This document shows positions 1 to 12,900 of a DNA stretch of 64,000 bases, one piece after another (the first letter of the stretch is position 1; each line of letters begins with the position of its first letter). The DNA comes from Nectonema munidae (lineage: Eukaryota > Nematomorpha > Nectonematoida > Nectonematidae). Position numbers and translations under genes: made by a program. The stretch lies in NCBI GenBank assembly GCA_030549495.1, contig JAUIRK010000360.1, positions 1-64,000 on the forward strand, given 5' to 3'. The notes below the pieces were generated by a model, which made no database searches, was not told the origin of the DNA, and saw nothing but the letters and a program-made list of their open reading frames with translations.

Positions 1-3000
1 TGCCTGCCTGTGTTTAATTGCTCCCTTTTCTCCTTGCCCTCGTTGTTTATGTCTGACTGTGTTTGGATGCTGCCTGTTGATTTAGTGCTCGTTATTTGTT
101 AATGCCTGTGTTTGAGTGCTCTCTGTTTGTAACTGCCTGCGTTTGAGTGTTATCTGTTTGCGCCTGCCTATGTGTAAGTGCTCGCTGTTTGTGCCTGCCT
201 GTGTTTAATTCCACCTTGTTTGTGCTTGCGCATGTTGGGTTCTTTCTATTTGATTGCCTGCCTCTGTTTAAGTGGTCCCTGTTTCTTCCTGCTTATTGTT
301 TAAGTCCAACCTGTGTTTAAGTGCCCCTTGTTTGTGCCTGACCGTGTTTGGGTGCTCCCTGTTGATTGAGTTCTCGTCGTTTGTTCCTGCCTTTGTTTGA
401 GTGTTCCCATTTTTTGCCTCTATGTGCTTCCTGTGTTTGAGTGCCCTCAGTTGGTTGTAGCCTGTGTTAAAGTGCTCCCTTTTTGTGCTGAATCTGTTTA
501 AGTGCTCCCTGTTTGAGCTTGCATGTGTTTAAGTGTTCCCTGTTTGTTCCCGCCTGTGTTTAAGTCCTCCCTGTTTGTGCCTGCCTGTGTTTGAGTGCTC
601 CCTTTTTGAGCTTGCCTGTGTTTGAGTGCTCCTTGTTTGTGTCTGGCTGTGTTATAGTGCCCCATGTTTGAGTGCCTCCTGTTTATGCCTGCTTGTGTTT
701 GAATGCCCCCTGTTGGTGTTTGCCTGTGTTAAAGTGCTCCCTTTTTGTGCCTGCCTGTGTTTAAGTCAACCCTGTTTGTGCCTGGCTGTGTTTGAGTGCT
801 CCCTGTTTGAGCCTTCCTGTGTTTGAGTGCTCCTTGTTTGTGCCTGCCTGTGTTATAGTGCCCCATGTTTGAGTCCCTCTTGTTTTTGCCTCTTATGCCT
901 TCCTGTGTTTGAATGCCCCTTGTTGGTGCTTGCCTGTGTTAAAGTACTTCCTATTTGAGCCTGAATAGGTTTAAGTGCTCCCTGTTTGTGCCTGCCTGTG
1001 TTTAAGTCCACCCTGTTTGTACCTGCGTGTGTTGGGTTTTCCCTGTTTGAGCCCTTGTTTGAACCTGCCTGCGTTTGAGTGCTCCGTGTTTGTGTCTGCC
1101 TGTGTTATAGTGCCCCATGTTTGAGTATTTCCTGTTTATGCCTGATTGTGTTTGAATACCCTCTGTTGGTGTTTGCCTGTGTTAAAGTGCTCCCTTTTTG
1201 TGCCTGTCTCTGTTTAAGTGCTCCCTGTTTGTGCCTGAATGTGTTTAAGTCAACCTTATTTGTGCCTGCGTGTGTTGGATTCCCCTGTTTGAGTGCCTGC
1301 CTGTGTTTAAGTGTTCCTTGTTTCTGCTTGACTATTGTTTAAGTCCTACCTGTTTCTAAGTGCTCCTTGTTTGTGCCTGCCTGTGTTTGGGTGCTCCCTT
1401 TTGATAGAGTGCTCGTTGTTGTTCCTGCCTGTGTTTGAGTGCTCCCTATTTTGCCTGTGTGTGTTTGAGTGCCCTCTGTTGGTACTTGCCTGTGTTTAAG
1501 TGTTCCCTTTTTGTGCTTAAATTTGTTTAAGTGCTTGCATGTGGTTAAGTCCACCCTGTTTGTGCCTGCCTGTGTTTGGTGCTCCCTGTGTTTGAGTGCC
1601 TGCCTGTGTTTAAGTGCTCCCTTTTCTCCTTGCCCTCGTTGTTTGTGTCTGACTTTGTTTGGATGCCGCCTGTTGATTTAGTGCTCGTTGTTTGTTAATG
1701 CCTGTGTTTGAGTGCTCTCTGTTTGTAACTGCCTGCGTTTGAGTGTTACCTGTTTGCGCCTGCCTCTGTTTAAGTGCTCGCTGTTTGTGCCTGTCTGTGT
1801 TTAATTCCACCTTGTTTGTGCTTGCGTATGTTGGGTTCTCCCTATTTGAGTGCCTGCCTGTGTTTAAGTGCTCCCTGTTTCTGCCTGCTTATTGTTTAAG
1901 TCCTACCTGTGTTTAAGTGCCTCTTGTTTGTGCTTGACCGTGTTTGGGTGCTCCCTGTTGATTGAGTGCTCGTCGTTTTTTCCTGCCTTTGTTTGAGTGC
2001 TCCCTGTTTTTTTTCCTGTATGTGCTTTTTGTGTTTCAGTGCCCTCTGTTGGTGCTTGCCTGTGTTAAAGTGTTCCCTTTTTGTGCTGAATATGTTTAAG
2101 TGCTCCCTGTTTGAGCTTCCATGTGTTTAAGTGTTCCCTGTTTGTGCCAGCCTGTGTTTACTTCCTCCCTGTTTGTGCCTACCTGTGTTTGAGTGCTCCC
2201 TTTTTGAGCCTGCCTGTGTTTGAGTGCTCCGTGTTTGTGTCTGCCTGTGTTATAGTGTCCCATTTTTGAGTGCCTCCTGTTTATGCCTGCTTGTGTTTGA
2301 ATGCCCCCTGTTGGTGTTTGCCTGTGTTAAAGTGTCCCTTTTTGTGCCTGTCTCTGTTTAAGTGCTCCTTGTTTGTGCCTGCCTGTGTTTAAGTTAACCC
2401 TATTTGTGCCTGCGTGTGTTGGGTTCTCCCTGTTTGAGTGCCTGCCTGTGTTTAAGTGCTCCTTGTTTCTGTTTGACTATTGTTTAAGTCCTACCTGTGT
2501 TTAAGTGCTCCTTGTTTATGCCTGCCTGTTTTTGGGTGCTCCCTGTTAATAAAGTTCTCTTTGTTTGTTCCTGCCTGTGTTAAAGTGCTCCCTTTTTGTG
2601 CCTGTCTCTATTTAAGTGCTCCCTGTTTTTGCCTGAATGTGTTTAAGTCAAACCTATTTGTGCCTGCGTGTGTTGGGTTCCCCTGTTTGAGTGCCTGCCT
2701 GTGTTTAAGTGCTCCTTGTTTCTGCTTGACTATTGTTTAAGTCCTACCTGTGTTTAAGTGCTCCTTGTCTGTGCCTGCCTGTGTTTGAGTGCTCCCTGTT
2801 GATAGAGTGCTCGTTGTTTGTTCCTGCCTGTGTTTGAGTTCTCCCTATTTTGCCTGTGTTTGAGTGCTCCCTATTTTGCCTTTGTGTGTTTGAGTGCCCT
2901 CTGTTGGTATTTGCCTGTGTTTAAGTGTTCCCTTTTTGTGACTAAATCTGTTTAAGTGCTTGCATGTGGTTAAGTCCACACTGTTTGTGCCTGCCTGTGT

Positions 3001-5724
3001 CGGATGCTCGCTGTTTTTGAGTGCCTGCCTGTATTTAAGTGCTCCCTTCTCTCCTTGTCCTCGTTGTTTGTGTCTGACTTTGTTTTAATGCTCCCTGTTG
3101 ATTTAGTGCTCGGTGTTTGTTAATGCCTGTGTTTGAGTGCTCTCTGTTTGTAAATGCCTGCGTTTGAGTGTTACCTGTTTGCACCTGCATATGGCTAAGT
3201 GCTCGCTGTTTGTGCCTGCCTGTGTTTAATTCCACCTTGTTTGTACTTGCGTATGATGGGTTCTTACTATTTGATTGCCTGCCTCTGTTTAAGTGGTCCC
3301 TGTTTCTTCCTGCTTATTGTTTAAGTCCTACCTGTGTTTAAGTGCTCCTTATTTGTGCCTGACCGTGTTTGGGTGCTCCCTGTTGATTGAGTGCTCGTAG
3401 TTTGTTCCTGCCTTTGTTTGAGTGCTCCCTGTTTTTGCCTGTATGTGCTTCCTGTGTTTGAGTGCCCTCAGTTGGTTGTAGCCTGTGTTAAAGTGCTCAC
3501 TTTTTGTGCTGAATCTGTTTAAGTGCTCCCTGTTTGAGCTTGCATGTGTTTAAGTGTTCCCTGTTTATGCCAGCCTGTCTTTAAGTCCTCCCTGTTTGTG
3601 CCTGCCTGTGTTTGAGTGCTCCCTTGTGTTCTCCTTGTTTGTGTCTGCCTGTGTTATAGTGCCCCATGTTTGAGTGCCTCGTTTATGCCTGCTTGTGTTA
3701 AAGTGCTCCCTTTTTGTGCCTGTCTCTGTTTAAGTGCTCCCTTTTTGTGCCTGTCTCTGTTTAAGTGCTCCCTGTTTGTGCCTGTGTTTCACTCAACCCT
3801 ATTTGTGCCTGCCTGTGTTTGGGTGCTCCCTGTTGATAGAGTGCTCGTTGTTTGTTCCTGCCTGTGTTTGAGTGCTCCCTATTTTGCCTATGTGTTTGAG
3901 TGCCCTCTGTTGGTACTTCCCGGTGTTTAAGTGTTCCCCTTTTGTGCCTAAATCTGTTTAAGTGCTTGCATGTGGTTAAGTCCACCCTGTTTGTGCCTGC
4001 CTGTGTTTGAGTGCCTGCCTGTGTTTAAGTGCTCCCTTCTCTTCTTGCCCTCGTTGTTTGTGTCTAACTGTGTTTGGATGCTCCCTGTTGATTTAGTGCT
4101 GGTTGTTTGTTAATGCCTGTGTTTGAGTGTTCTCTGTTTGTAACTGCCTGCCTTTGAATGTTACCTGTTTGCGCCTGCCTGTGTCTAAGTGCTCGCTGTT
4201 TGTGCCTGCCTGTGTTTAATTCCACCTTGTTTGGCTTGGGTATGTTGGGTTCTCCCTATTTGAGAGCCTGGCTGTGTTTAAGTGCTCCCTGTTTCTGCTT
4301 GCTTATGGTTTAAGTGCTCCTTGTTTGTGCCTGAAAGTGTTTGGGTGCTTCCTGTTGATTGAGTGCTCGTCGTTTGTTCCTGCCTGTGTTTGAGTGCTCC
4401 CTGTTTTTGCCTTCCTGTGTTTGAGTGCCCTTTGTTGGTGCTTCCTGTGTTAAAGTGCTCCCTTTTTGTGCCTGAATCTGTTTAAGTGCTCCCTGTTTGA
4501 GCTTGTATGTATTCCCTGTTTGTGTCAGCCTGTGTTTAAGTCCTCCCAGTGTTTGAGTGCTCCCTTTTTGAGCCTGCCTGTGCTCCTTGTTTGTCTGCCT
4601 GTGTTATAGTGCCCCATGTTTGAGTACCTCCTGTTTATGCCTGCTTGTGTTTGAATGCCTCCTGTTGGTGTTTGCCTGTGTTAAAGTGCTCTCTTTTTGT
4701 GCCTGTCTCTGTTTAATTGCTCCCTGTGTTTAAGTCAACCCTGTTTGTGCCTGTCTCTGTTTAATTGCTCCCTGTGTTTAAGTCAACCCTGTTTGTGCCT
4801 GCGTGTGTTGGGTTCTTCCTGTTTGAGTGCCTGCCTGTGTTTAAGTGCTCCTTGTTTCTGCATGACTATTGTTTAAGTCCTACATGTGTTTAAGTGCTCC
4901 TTGTTTGTGCCTGCTTGTGTTTGGGTGCTCCCTGTTAATAGAGTGCTCGTTGTTTGTTCATGTCTGTGTTTGAATGCTCCCTATTTTGCCGGTGTGTGTT
5001 TGAGTGCCCTCTGTTTGTACTTTCCTGTGTTTCCTTTTTGTGCCTAAATCTGTTTAAGTGCTTGTATGTGGTTAAGTCCACCCAGTTTGTGCATGCCTGT
5101 TTCGGGTGCTCGCTGTGTTTGAGTGCCTGCATGTGTTTAAGTGCTCCCTTTTCTCCTTGCCCTCGTTGTTTGTGTCTGACTGTGTTTGGATGCTCCCTGT
5201 TGATTTAGTGCTCTTTGTTTGTTAATGCCTGTTTTTGAGTGCTCTCTGTTTGTAACTGCCTGCGTTTGAGTGTTACCTGTTTGCGCCTGCCTGTGTCTAA
5301 GTGCTCGCTGTTTGGGCCTGTGTTTAATTCCACATTCTTTGTGCTTGCATATGTTGGGTTCTCCCTGTTTCTGCTTGCTTATTGTTTAAGTCCTACCTAT
5401 GTTTAAGTGCCCCTTGTTTGGGCCTGACCGTGTTTGGATGCTCCCTGTTGATTGAGTGCTCGTCGTTTGTTCCTACACTGTTTGTGTGCTCCTTATTTTT
5501 GCCTGTATATGCTTGAGTGCCTTCAGCTTGTGCTTGCCTCTGTTAAAGTGCTCCCTTTTTGTGCCTGAATCTATTTAAGTCCTCCCTGTTGGTGCCTGAA
5601 TGTTGTTTAAGTGCTCCCTGTGTTCGAGTGCCCCCTGTTGGCGCAACCTTTTTGTGACTGAATCTGTTTAACTGCTCCATTTGTGCCTGGATGTGTTTAG
5701 GTGTCCCCTATTTGTGCCTGCATG
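1..5724. repeat. 31-bp minisatellite block 1 (5' incomplete)
   Basis: The unit starts TGCCTGCCTGTGTTT, continues (G/A)AGT and ends GCTCCCTGTTTG, 31 bp in all. Variants include GAATCTG, GACCGTG and TTGGTGC forms. The plus strand is almost free of A outside the (G/A)AG step. Compared with block 2 it lacks about 698 bp near 840-880: the sequence before matches 7,172 bp downstream and the sequence after matches 7,870 bp downstream. It keeps one extra 31-bp unit just before the spacer, which blocks 2 and 3 lack. Its open frames are Cys/Leu-rich or Thr/Gln/His-rich repeat artefacts, not genes. Confidence 0.93.
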
Positions 5725-6911
5725 TTTATTCAAAGATTATTCGTACTAAAAAGATGATGGGTACCTCCCGTAAATTGTTACCACTGTAGACATTATTGGT
5801 ACACCTAATAATTATTGATATCCCACAGAAGGATCATTAGTAGATATAAAGATCAATTTTACACGCAAAGATATGATAATTTACATAATAAATGAATTAG
5901 CAAATTAGATTATCATACAAATAAGTGGACAATATAAAATAAAATATAAGAATAATTTATCGTTAACTATATAAAATCTTAATCAAAAGTAGATAGATGT
6001 TTATTTAAATTAAAAATAAATTTGTACAAATCTAATGAAATGTTAAAACTTAATAATTAAAATTTTAAAGTAATACAATTAAGAAAAAATTTTAAGTAAA
6101 TAACTTAGTTTAAAGAAAATAGACTATTATTAACACCTTACATATTTTAAAATTATCTATAGTGGTTATCTTTTATAGAAATCAGAATATTAATTAATAA
6201 TAAAATAAAAACAAGAACCCTGTTTTATTAAAAATATAAATTTAAAATAGTAACAAACAAACGAATTATCTTTTTTGAAAGAAAGAATTTATTGGAAAAA
6301 ATGTACAATTTAAAATAAAAAATTACAGTAGTATTCAGTAGTTGAGCACACTCCAGACTAAAGCTTGAAAAGGGTCTTTCACAAGAATTTCTTTCTTTCT
6401 TTTTTTTCAAGAAATTTATTGAGAAGGGTAGGTATAAAATAAGTTGCAAAAGTAAAGCCTTGAGTTTTGAAAAGTGAAAATTTGTCCTTTATTTTTGTTA
6501 ACTCGATGTCAATAATGTCCATGCGAACAAATTTATAAAATATTTAAAATAAATATTTAGTAAAATTTTTAATTTCTTTAAATTTAAAAAGCATATTTCA
6601 TTCTCTTTTGTTTTTAACAATGCTCTTTATTCAAAATATGAATTAAAATATATATTAACAGAAATTGTAAGTTCTCTTGTATTTGATCATTATCACATAG
6701 CATACACTATGTGAAAGAAAGGTTTCGGTGATTGAAACCTGACCAATTCTACTTTTGGGTTCAAACTATAAGGTTTGAACTGGCATTTAGTGGCTACTGA
6801 TAATTGAAAAACTTTTTAACCCCTTTGAAATCCCATTTTTTTCTTTTGTTCTCCCCCTTGTAAGGGCTATTCACCCCTTTAAATTCCCTATTTTTCACCG
6901 CCCCTTCTCTG
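5725..6911. repeat. AT-rich spacer, copy 1
   Basis: An abrupt change from the T/G/C-rich minisatellite to AT-rich sequence beginning TTTATTCAAAGATTATTCG and ending just after CCCCTTCTCTG. It holds a short (TTTC)n run near 6390 that is shorter here than in copies 2 and 3. Three hairpins lie near its right end. A minus-strand frame of 73 codons (100 in copies 2 and 3) covers part of it but is AT-rich, shows no family motif and changes length with the TTTC run, so I do not call it a gene. Confidence 0.93.
6693..6780. other. Hairpin triplet, spacer copy 1
   Basis: Three perfect inverted repeats lie within 88 bp. TCACATAG pairs with CTATGTGA at 6693-6714 (loop CATACA). AGGTTTC pairs with GAAACCT at 6720-6740 (loop GGTGATT). 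GTTCAAAC pairs with GTTTGAAC at 6759-6780 (loop TATAAG). Function is unknown. Confidence 0.8.
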
Positions 6912-9900
6912 ACTGTGCCTGCCTGTGTTTAAGTGCTCCCTATTTCTGCTTGCCTATTATTTAAGTCCTACCTGTGCTTAAGTGCTCCTTGTTTATGCCT
7001 TCCTGTGTTTGGGTGTTCCCTGTTTGTGCCTTCCTGTGTTTGAGTGCTCTCTGTTGGTGCTTGCCTGTGTTAAAGTGCTCCCTTTTTGTGCCTGAATCTA
7101 TTTAAGTGCTCCCTGTTTGTGCTTGCATGTGTTTAGGTTTCCCTTGTTTGTGCCTCTCTGTGTTTAAGTTTTCCCTATGTGTGCTCTCTGTTTGAGCCTA
7201 CCTGTGTTTTAGTGCTACTTGTTTGTGTTTGCCTGTGTTATAGTGCCCCACTCCTGTTTTTGCCTTCCTGTGTTTGAATGCCCAATGTTGGTGCTTACGT
7301 GTGTTAAAGTGGTCCCTTTTTGTGCCTGTCTCTGTAAGTGCTACCTGTTTGTGCCTGCCTGTGTTTAATTCTACCTTGATTGTGCTTGCGTATGTTGGGT
7401 TCTCCCTGTTTGAGCTTGCCTGTATTTAAGTGCTCGCTGTTTCTGCTTGCTTATTGTTTAAGTCCTACCTGTGTTTAAGCGCTCTTTGTTTGTGCCTAAC
7501 CGTGTTTGAGTGATCCCTGTTTATTGAGTGCTCGTCATCTGTTCCTGCCTGTGTTTGAGTGCTCCCTGTTTTTGCCTGTATGTGCTTCCTGTTTGTGCCT
7601 TCCTGTGTTTGAGTGGCCTCTTTTGGTGCTTGCCTGTGTTAAAGTGCTCCCTTTTTGTGCTGAATCTGTTTAAGTGCTCCCTGTTTGAGCTTGCATGTGT
7701 TTAAGTGTTCCCTGTTTGTTCCCGCCTGTGTTTAAGTCCTCCCTGTTTGTGCCTGCCTGTGTTTGAGTGCTCCCTTTTTGAGCTTGCCTGTGTTTGAGTG
7801 CTCCTTGTTTGTGTCTGGCTGTGTTATAGTGCCCCCTGTTTGAGTGCCTCCTGTTTATGCCTGCTTGTGTTTGAATGCCCCCTGTTGGTGTTTGCCTGTG
7901 TTAAAGTGCTCCCTTTTTGTGCCTGCCTGTGTTTAAGTCAACCCTGTTTGTGCCTGGCTGTGTTTGAGTGCTCCCTGTTTGAGCCTTCCTGTGTTTGAGT
8001 GCTACTTGTTTGTGCCTGCCTGTGTTATAGTGCCCCATGTTTGTGCTGCCTCTGTTTGAGTGCCTCCTGTTGTTTGAGTGCTCCCTATTTGTGTCTGCCT
8101 GTGCTTGAGTGCCCCTTATTTGTGCCTGCCTGTGTTTGAGTGCCTTCTGTTTGTGCCTGCCTGTGTTTGTGTCCTCCTTGTTTATGCGTTCCTGTGTTTG
8201 AGTGGCCCCTGTAGGTGATTACCTGTTTTAAAATGCTCCCTTTTTCTGCCTGAATCTGTTTAAGTGCAACATGTTTGTGCTTGCATGTGTTTAAGTTTTC
8301 CCTGTTTTAGCCTGCCTGTGTTTAAATCCTCCCTGTTTGTGCCTGCCTGTGTTTGAGTGCTCTCTAACCTGCCTGTGTTTGAGTGCTCCTTATTTGTGTC
8401 TGCCTGTGTTATAGTGCCCCATGTTTGAGTGCCTCTTGTTTTTGTCTGCTTGTGCCTTCCTTTGTTTGAATGCTCCTTGTTGGTGCTTGCCTCTGTTAAA
8501 GTACTCAATTTTGAGCCTGAATCTGTTTAAGTGCTCCCTGTTTGTTCCTGCCTGTGTTTAAGTCCACCCTGTTTGTACCTGCATGTGTTGGGTTTTTCCT
8601 GTTTGAGCCCTTGTTTGAACCTGCCTGCATTTGAGTGCTCCCTGTTTGTGCCTGCCTGTGTTTGAGTGCTCCCTGTTTCAACTTGCCTATGTTTGAGTGC
8701 TCCTTATTTGTGTCTGCCTGTGTTATAGTGCCCCATGTTTGAGTCCCTCTTGTTTTTGCCTCTTATGCCTTCCTGTGTTTGAATGCCCCTTGTTGGTGCT
8801 TGACTGTGTTAAAGTACTTCCTATTTGAGCCTGAATAGGTTTAAGTGCTCCCTGTTTGTGCCTGCCTGTGTTTAAGTCCACCCTGTTTGTACCTGTGTGT
8901 GTTGGGTTTTCCCTGTTTGAGCCCTTGTTTGAACCTGCCTGCGTTTGAGTGCTCCGTGTTTGTGTCTGCCTGTGTTATAGTGCCCCATGTTTGAGTATTT
9001 CCTGTTTATGCCTGATTGTGTTTGAATACCCTCTGTTGGTGTTTGCCTGTGTTAAAGTGCTCCCTTTTTGTGCCTGTCTCTGTTTAAGTGCTCCCTGTTT
9101 GTGCCTGAATGTGTTTAAGTCAACCTTATTTGTGCCTGCGTGTGTTGGATTCCTCTGTTTGAGTGCCTGCCTGTGTTTAAGTGTTCCTTGTTTCTGCTTG
9201 ACTATTGTTTAAGTCCTACCTGTTTCTAAGTGCTCCTTGTTTGTGCCTGCCTGTGTTTGAGTGCTCCCTTTTGATAGAGTGCTCGTTGTTGTTCCTGCCT
9301 GTGTTTGAGTGCTCCCTATTTTGCCTGTGTGTGTTTGAGTGCCCTCTGTTGGTACTTGCCTGTGTTTAAGTGTTCCCTTTTTGTGCTTAAATTTGTTTAA
9401 GTGCTTGCATGTGGTTAAGTCCACCCTGTTTGTGCCTGCCTGTGTTTGGTGCTCCCTGTGTTTGAGTGCCTGCCTGTGTTTAAGTGCTCCCTTTTCTCCT
9501 TGCCCTCGTTGTTTGTGTCTGACTGTGTTTGGATGGCGCCTGTTGATTTAGTGCTCGTTGTTTGTTAATGCCTGTGTTTGAGTGCTCTCTGTTTGTAACT
9601 GCCTGCGTTTGAGTGTTACCTGTTTGCGCCTGCCTGTGTTTAAGTGCTCGCCGTTTGTGCCTGTCTGTGTTTAATTCCACCTTGTTTGTGCTTGCGTATG
9701 TTGGGTTCTCCCTATTTGAGTGCCTGCCTGTGTTTAAGTGCTCCCTGTTTCTGCCTGCTTATTGTTTAAGTCCTACCTGTGTTTAAGTGCCTCTTGTTTG
9801 TGCCTGACCGTGTTTGGGTGCTCCCTGTTGATTGAGTGCTCGTCGTTTGTTCCTGCCTTTGTTTGAGTGCTCCCTGTTTTTTTCCTGTATGTGCTTCCTG

Positions 9901-12900
9901 TGTTTCAGTGCCCTCTGTTGGTGCTTGCCTGTGTTAAAGTGTTCCCTTTTTGTGCTGAATCTGTTTAAGTGCTCCCTGTTTGAGCTTGCATGTGTTTAAG
10001 TGTTCCCTGTTTGTGCCAGCCTGTGTTTACGTCCTCCCTGTTTGTGCCTACCTGTGTTTGAGTGCTCCCTTTTTGAGCCTGTCTGTGTTTGAGTGCTCCT
10101 TGTTTGTGTCTGCCCGTGTTATAGTGCCCCATGTTTGAGTGCCTCCTGTTTATGCCTGCTTGTGTTTGAATGCCCCCTGTTGGTGTTTGCCTGTGTTAAA
10201 GTGCCCTTTTTGTGCCTGTCTCTGTTTAAGTGCTCCTTGTTTGTGCCTGCCTGTGTTTAAGTTAACCCTATTTGTGCCTGCGTGTGTTGGGTTCTCCCTG
10301 TTTGAGTGCCTGCCTGTGTTTAAGTGCTCCTTGTTTCTGTTTGACTATTGTTTAAGTCCTACCTGTGTTTAAGTGCTCCTTGTTTATGCCTGCCTGTTTT
10401 TGGGTGCTCCCTGTTGATAGATTCATCATTGTTTGTTCCTGCCTGTGTTAAAGTGCTCCCTTTTTGTGCCTGTCTCTATTTAAGTGCTCCCTGTTTTTGC
10501 CTGAATGTGTTTAAGTCAACCCTATTTGTGCCTGCGTGTGTTGGGTTCCCCTGTTTGAGTGCCTGCCTGTGTTTAAGTGCTCCTTGTTTCTGCTTGACTA
10601 TTGTTTAAGTCCTACCTGTGTTTAAGTGCTCCTTGTCTGTGCCTGCCTGTGTTTGAGTGCTCCCTGTTGATAGAGTGCTCGTTGTTTGTTCCTGCCTGTG
10701 TTTGAGTTCTCCCTATTTTGCCTGTGTTTGAGTGCTCCCTATTTTGCGCTCTGTGTGTTTGAGTGCCCTCTGTTGGTATTTGCCTGTGTTTAAGTGTTCC
10801 CTTTTTGTGACTAAATCTGTTTAAGTGCTTGCATGTGGTTAAGTCCACACTGTTTGTGCCTGCCTGTGTCGGATGCTCGCTGTTTTTGAGTGCCTGCCTG
10901 TATTTAAGTGCTCCCTTCTCTCCTTGTCCTCGTTGTTTGTGTCTGACTGTGTTTTAATGCTCCCTGTTGATTTAGTGCTCGGTGTTTGTTAATGCCTGTG
11001 TTTGAGTGCTCTCTGTTTGTAAATGCCTGCGTTTGAGTATTACCTGTTTGCACCTGCATATGGCTAAGTGCTCGCTGTTTGTGCCTGCCTGTGTTTAATT
11101 CCACCTTGTTTGTACTTGCGTATGATGGGTTCTTACTATTTGATTGCCTGCCTCTGTTTAAGTGGTCCCTGTTTCTTCCTGCTTATTGTTTAAGTCCTAC
11201 CTGTGTTTAAGTGCTCCTTATTTGTGCCTGACCGTGTTTGGGTGCTCCCTGTTGATTGAGTGCTCGTAGTTTGTTCCTGCCTTTGTTTGAGTGCTCCCTG
11301 TTTTTGCCTGTATGTGCTTCCTGTGTTTGAGTGCCCTCAGTTGGTTGTAGCCTGTGTTAAAGTGCTCCCTTTTTGTGCTGAATCTGTTTAAGTGCTCCCT
11401 GTTTGAGCTTACATGTGTTTAAGTGTTCCCTGTTTGTGCCAGCCTGTCTTTAAGTCCTCCCTGTTTGTGCCTGCCTGTGTTTGAGTGCTCCCTTGTGTTC
11501 TCCTTGTTTGTGTCTGCCTGTGTTATAGTGCCCCATGTTTGAGTGCCTCGTTTATGCCTGCTTGTGTTAAATTGCTCCCTTTTTGTGCCTGTCTCTGTTT
11601 AAGTGCTCCCTTTTTGTGCCTGTCTCTGTTTAAGTGCTCCCTGTTTGTGCCTGTGTTTCACTCAACCCTATTTGTGCCTGCCTGTGTTTGGGTGCTCCCT
11701 GTTGATAGAGTGCTCGTTGTTTGTTCCTGCCTGTGTTTGAGTGCTCCCTATTTTGCCTATGTGTTTGAGTGCCCTCTGTTGGTACTTTCCTGTGTTTAAG
11801 TGTTCCCATTTTGTGCCTAAATCTGTTTAAGTGCTTGCATGTGGTTAAGTCCACCCTGTTTGTGCCTGCCTGTGTTTGAGTGCCTGCCTGTGTTTAAGTG
11901 CTCCCTTCTCTTCTTGCCCTCGTTGTTTGTGTCTGACTGTGTTTGGATGCTCCTTGTTGATTTAGTGCGCGTTGTTTGTTAATGCCTGTGTTTGAGTGTT
12001 CTCTGTTTGTAACTGCCTGCCTTTGAATGTTACCTGTTTGCGCCTGCCTGTGTCTAAGTGCTCGCTGTTTGTGCCTGCCTGTGTTTAATTCCACCTTGTT
12101 TGGCTTGGGTATGTTGGGTTCTCCCTATTTGAGAGCCTGGCTGTGTTTAAGTGCTCCCTGTTTCTGCTTGCTTATGGTTTAAGTGCTCCTTGTTTGTGCC
12201 TGAAAGTGTTTGGGTGCTTCCTGTTGATTGAGTGCTCGTCGTTTGTTCCTGCCTGTGTTTGAGTGCTCCCTGTTTTTGCCTTCCTGTGTTTGAGTGCCCT
12301 TTGTTGGTGCTTCCTGTGTTAAAGTGCTCCCTTTTTGTGCCTGAATCTGTTTAAGTGCTCCCTGTTTGAGCTTGTATGTATTCCCTGTTTGTGTCAGCCT
12401 GTGTTTAAGTCCTCCCAGTGTTTGAGTGCTCCCTTTTTGAGCCTGCCTGTGCTCCTTGTTTGTCTGCCTGTGTTATAGTGCCCCATGTTTGAGTACCTCC
12501 TGTTTATGCCTGCTTGTGTTTGAATGCCTCCTGTTGGTGTTTGCCTGTGTTAAAGTGCTCTCTTTTTGTGCCTGTCTCTGTTTAATTGCTCCCTGTGTTT
12601 AAGTCAACCCTGTTTGTGCCTGTCTCTGTTTAATTGCTCCCTGTGTTTAAGTCAACCCTGTTTGTGCCTGCGTGTGTTGGGTTCTTCCTGTTTGAGTGCC
12701 TGCCTGTGTTTAAGTGCTCCTTGTTTCTGCATGACTATTGTTTAAGTCCTACATGTGTTTAAGTGCTCCTTGTTTGTGCCTGCTTGTGTTTGGGTGCTCC
12801 CTGTTAATAGAGTGCTCGTTGTTTGTTCCTGCCTGTGTTTGAATGCTCCCTATTTTGCCGGTGTGTGTTTGAGTGCCCTCTGTTTGTCCTTGCCTGTGTT

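Noticed and set aside
626-826. Cys/Leu-rich open frames in satellite (also at 1079, 2480, 3616, 7798, 10348, 15646 and others)
   Set aside because: They are translations of a 31-bp repeat. Because 31 is not a multiple of 3 the frame cycles and stays open by base composition. The same peptide motifs recur in several frames, with no other gene features.
9209-9424. Thr/Gln/His/Asn-rich minus-strand frames in satellite
   Set aside because: Reverse-strand reading of the same repeat. Repeated EHSNTGR-like motifs reflect the unit, not a protein.
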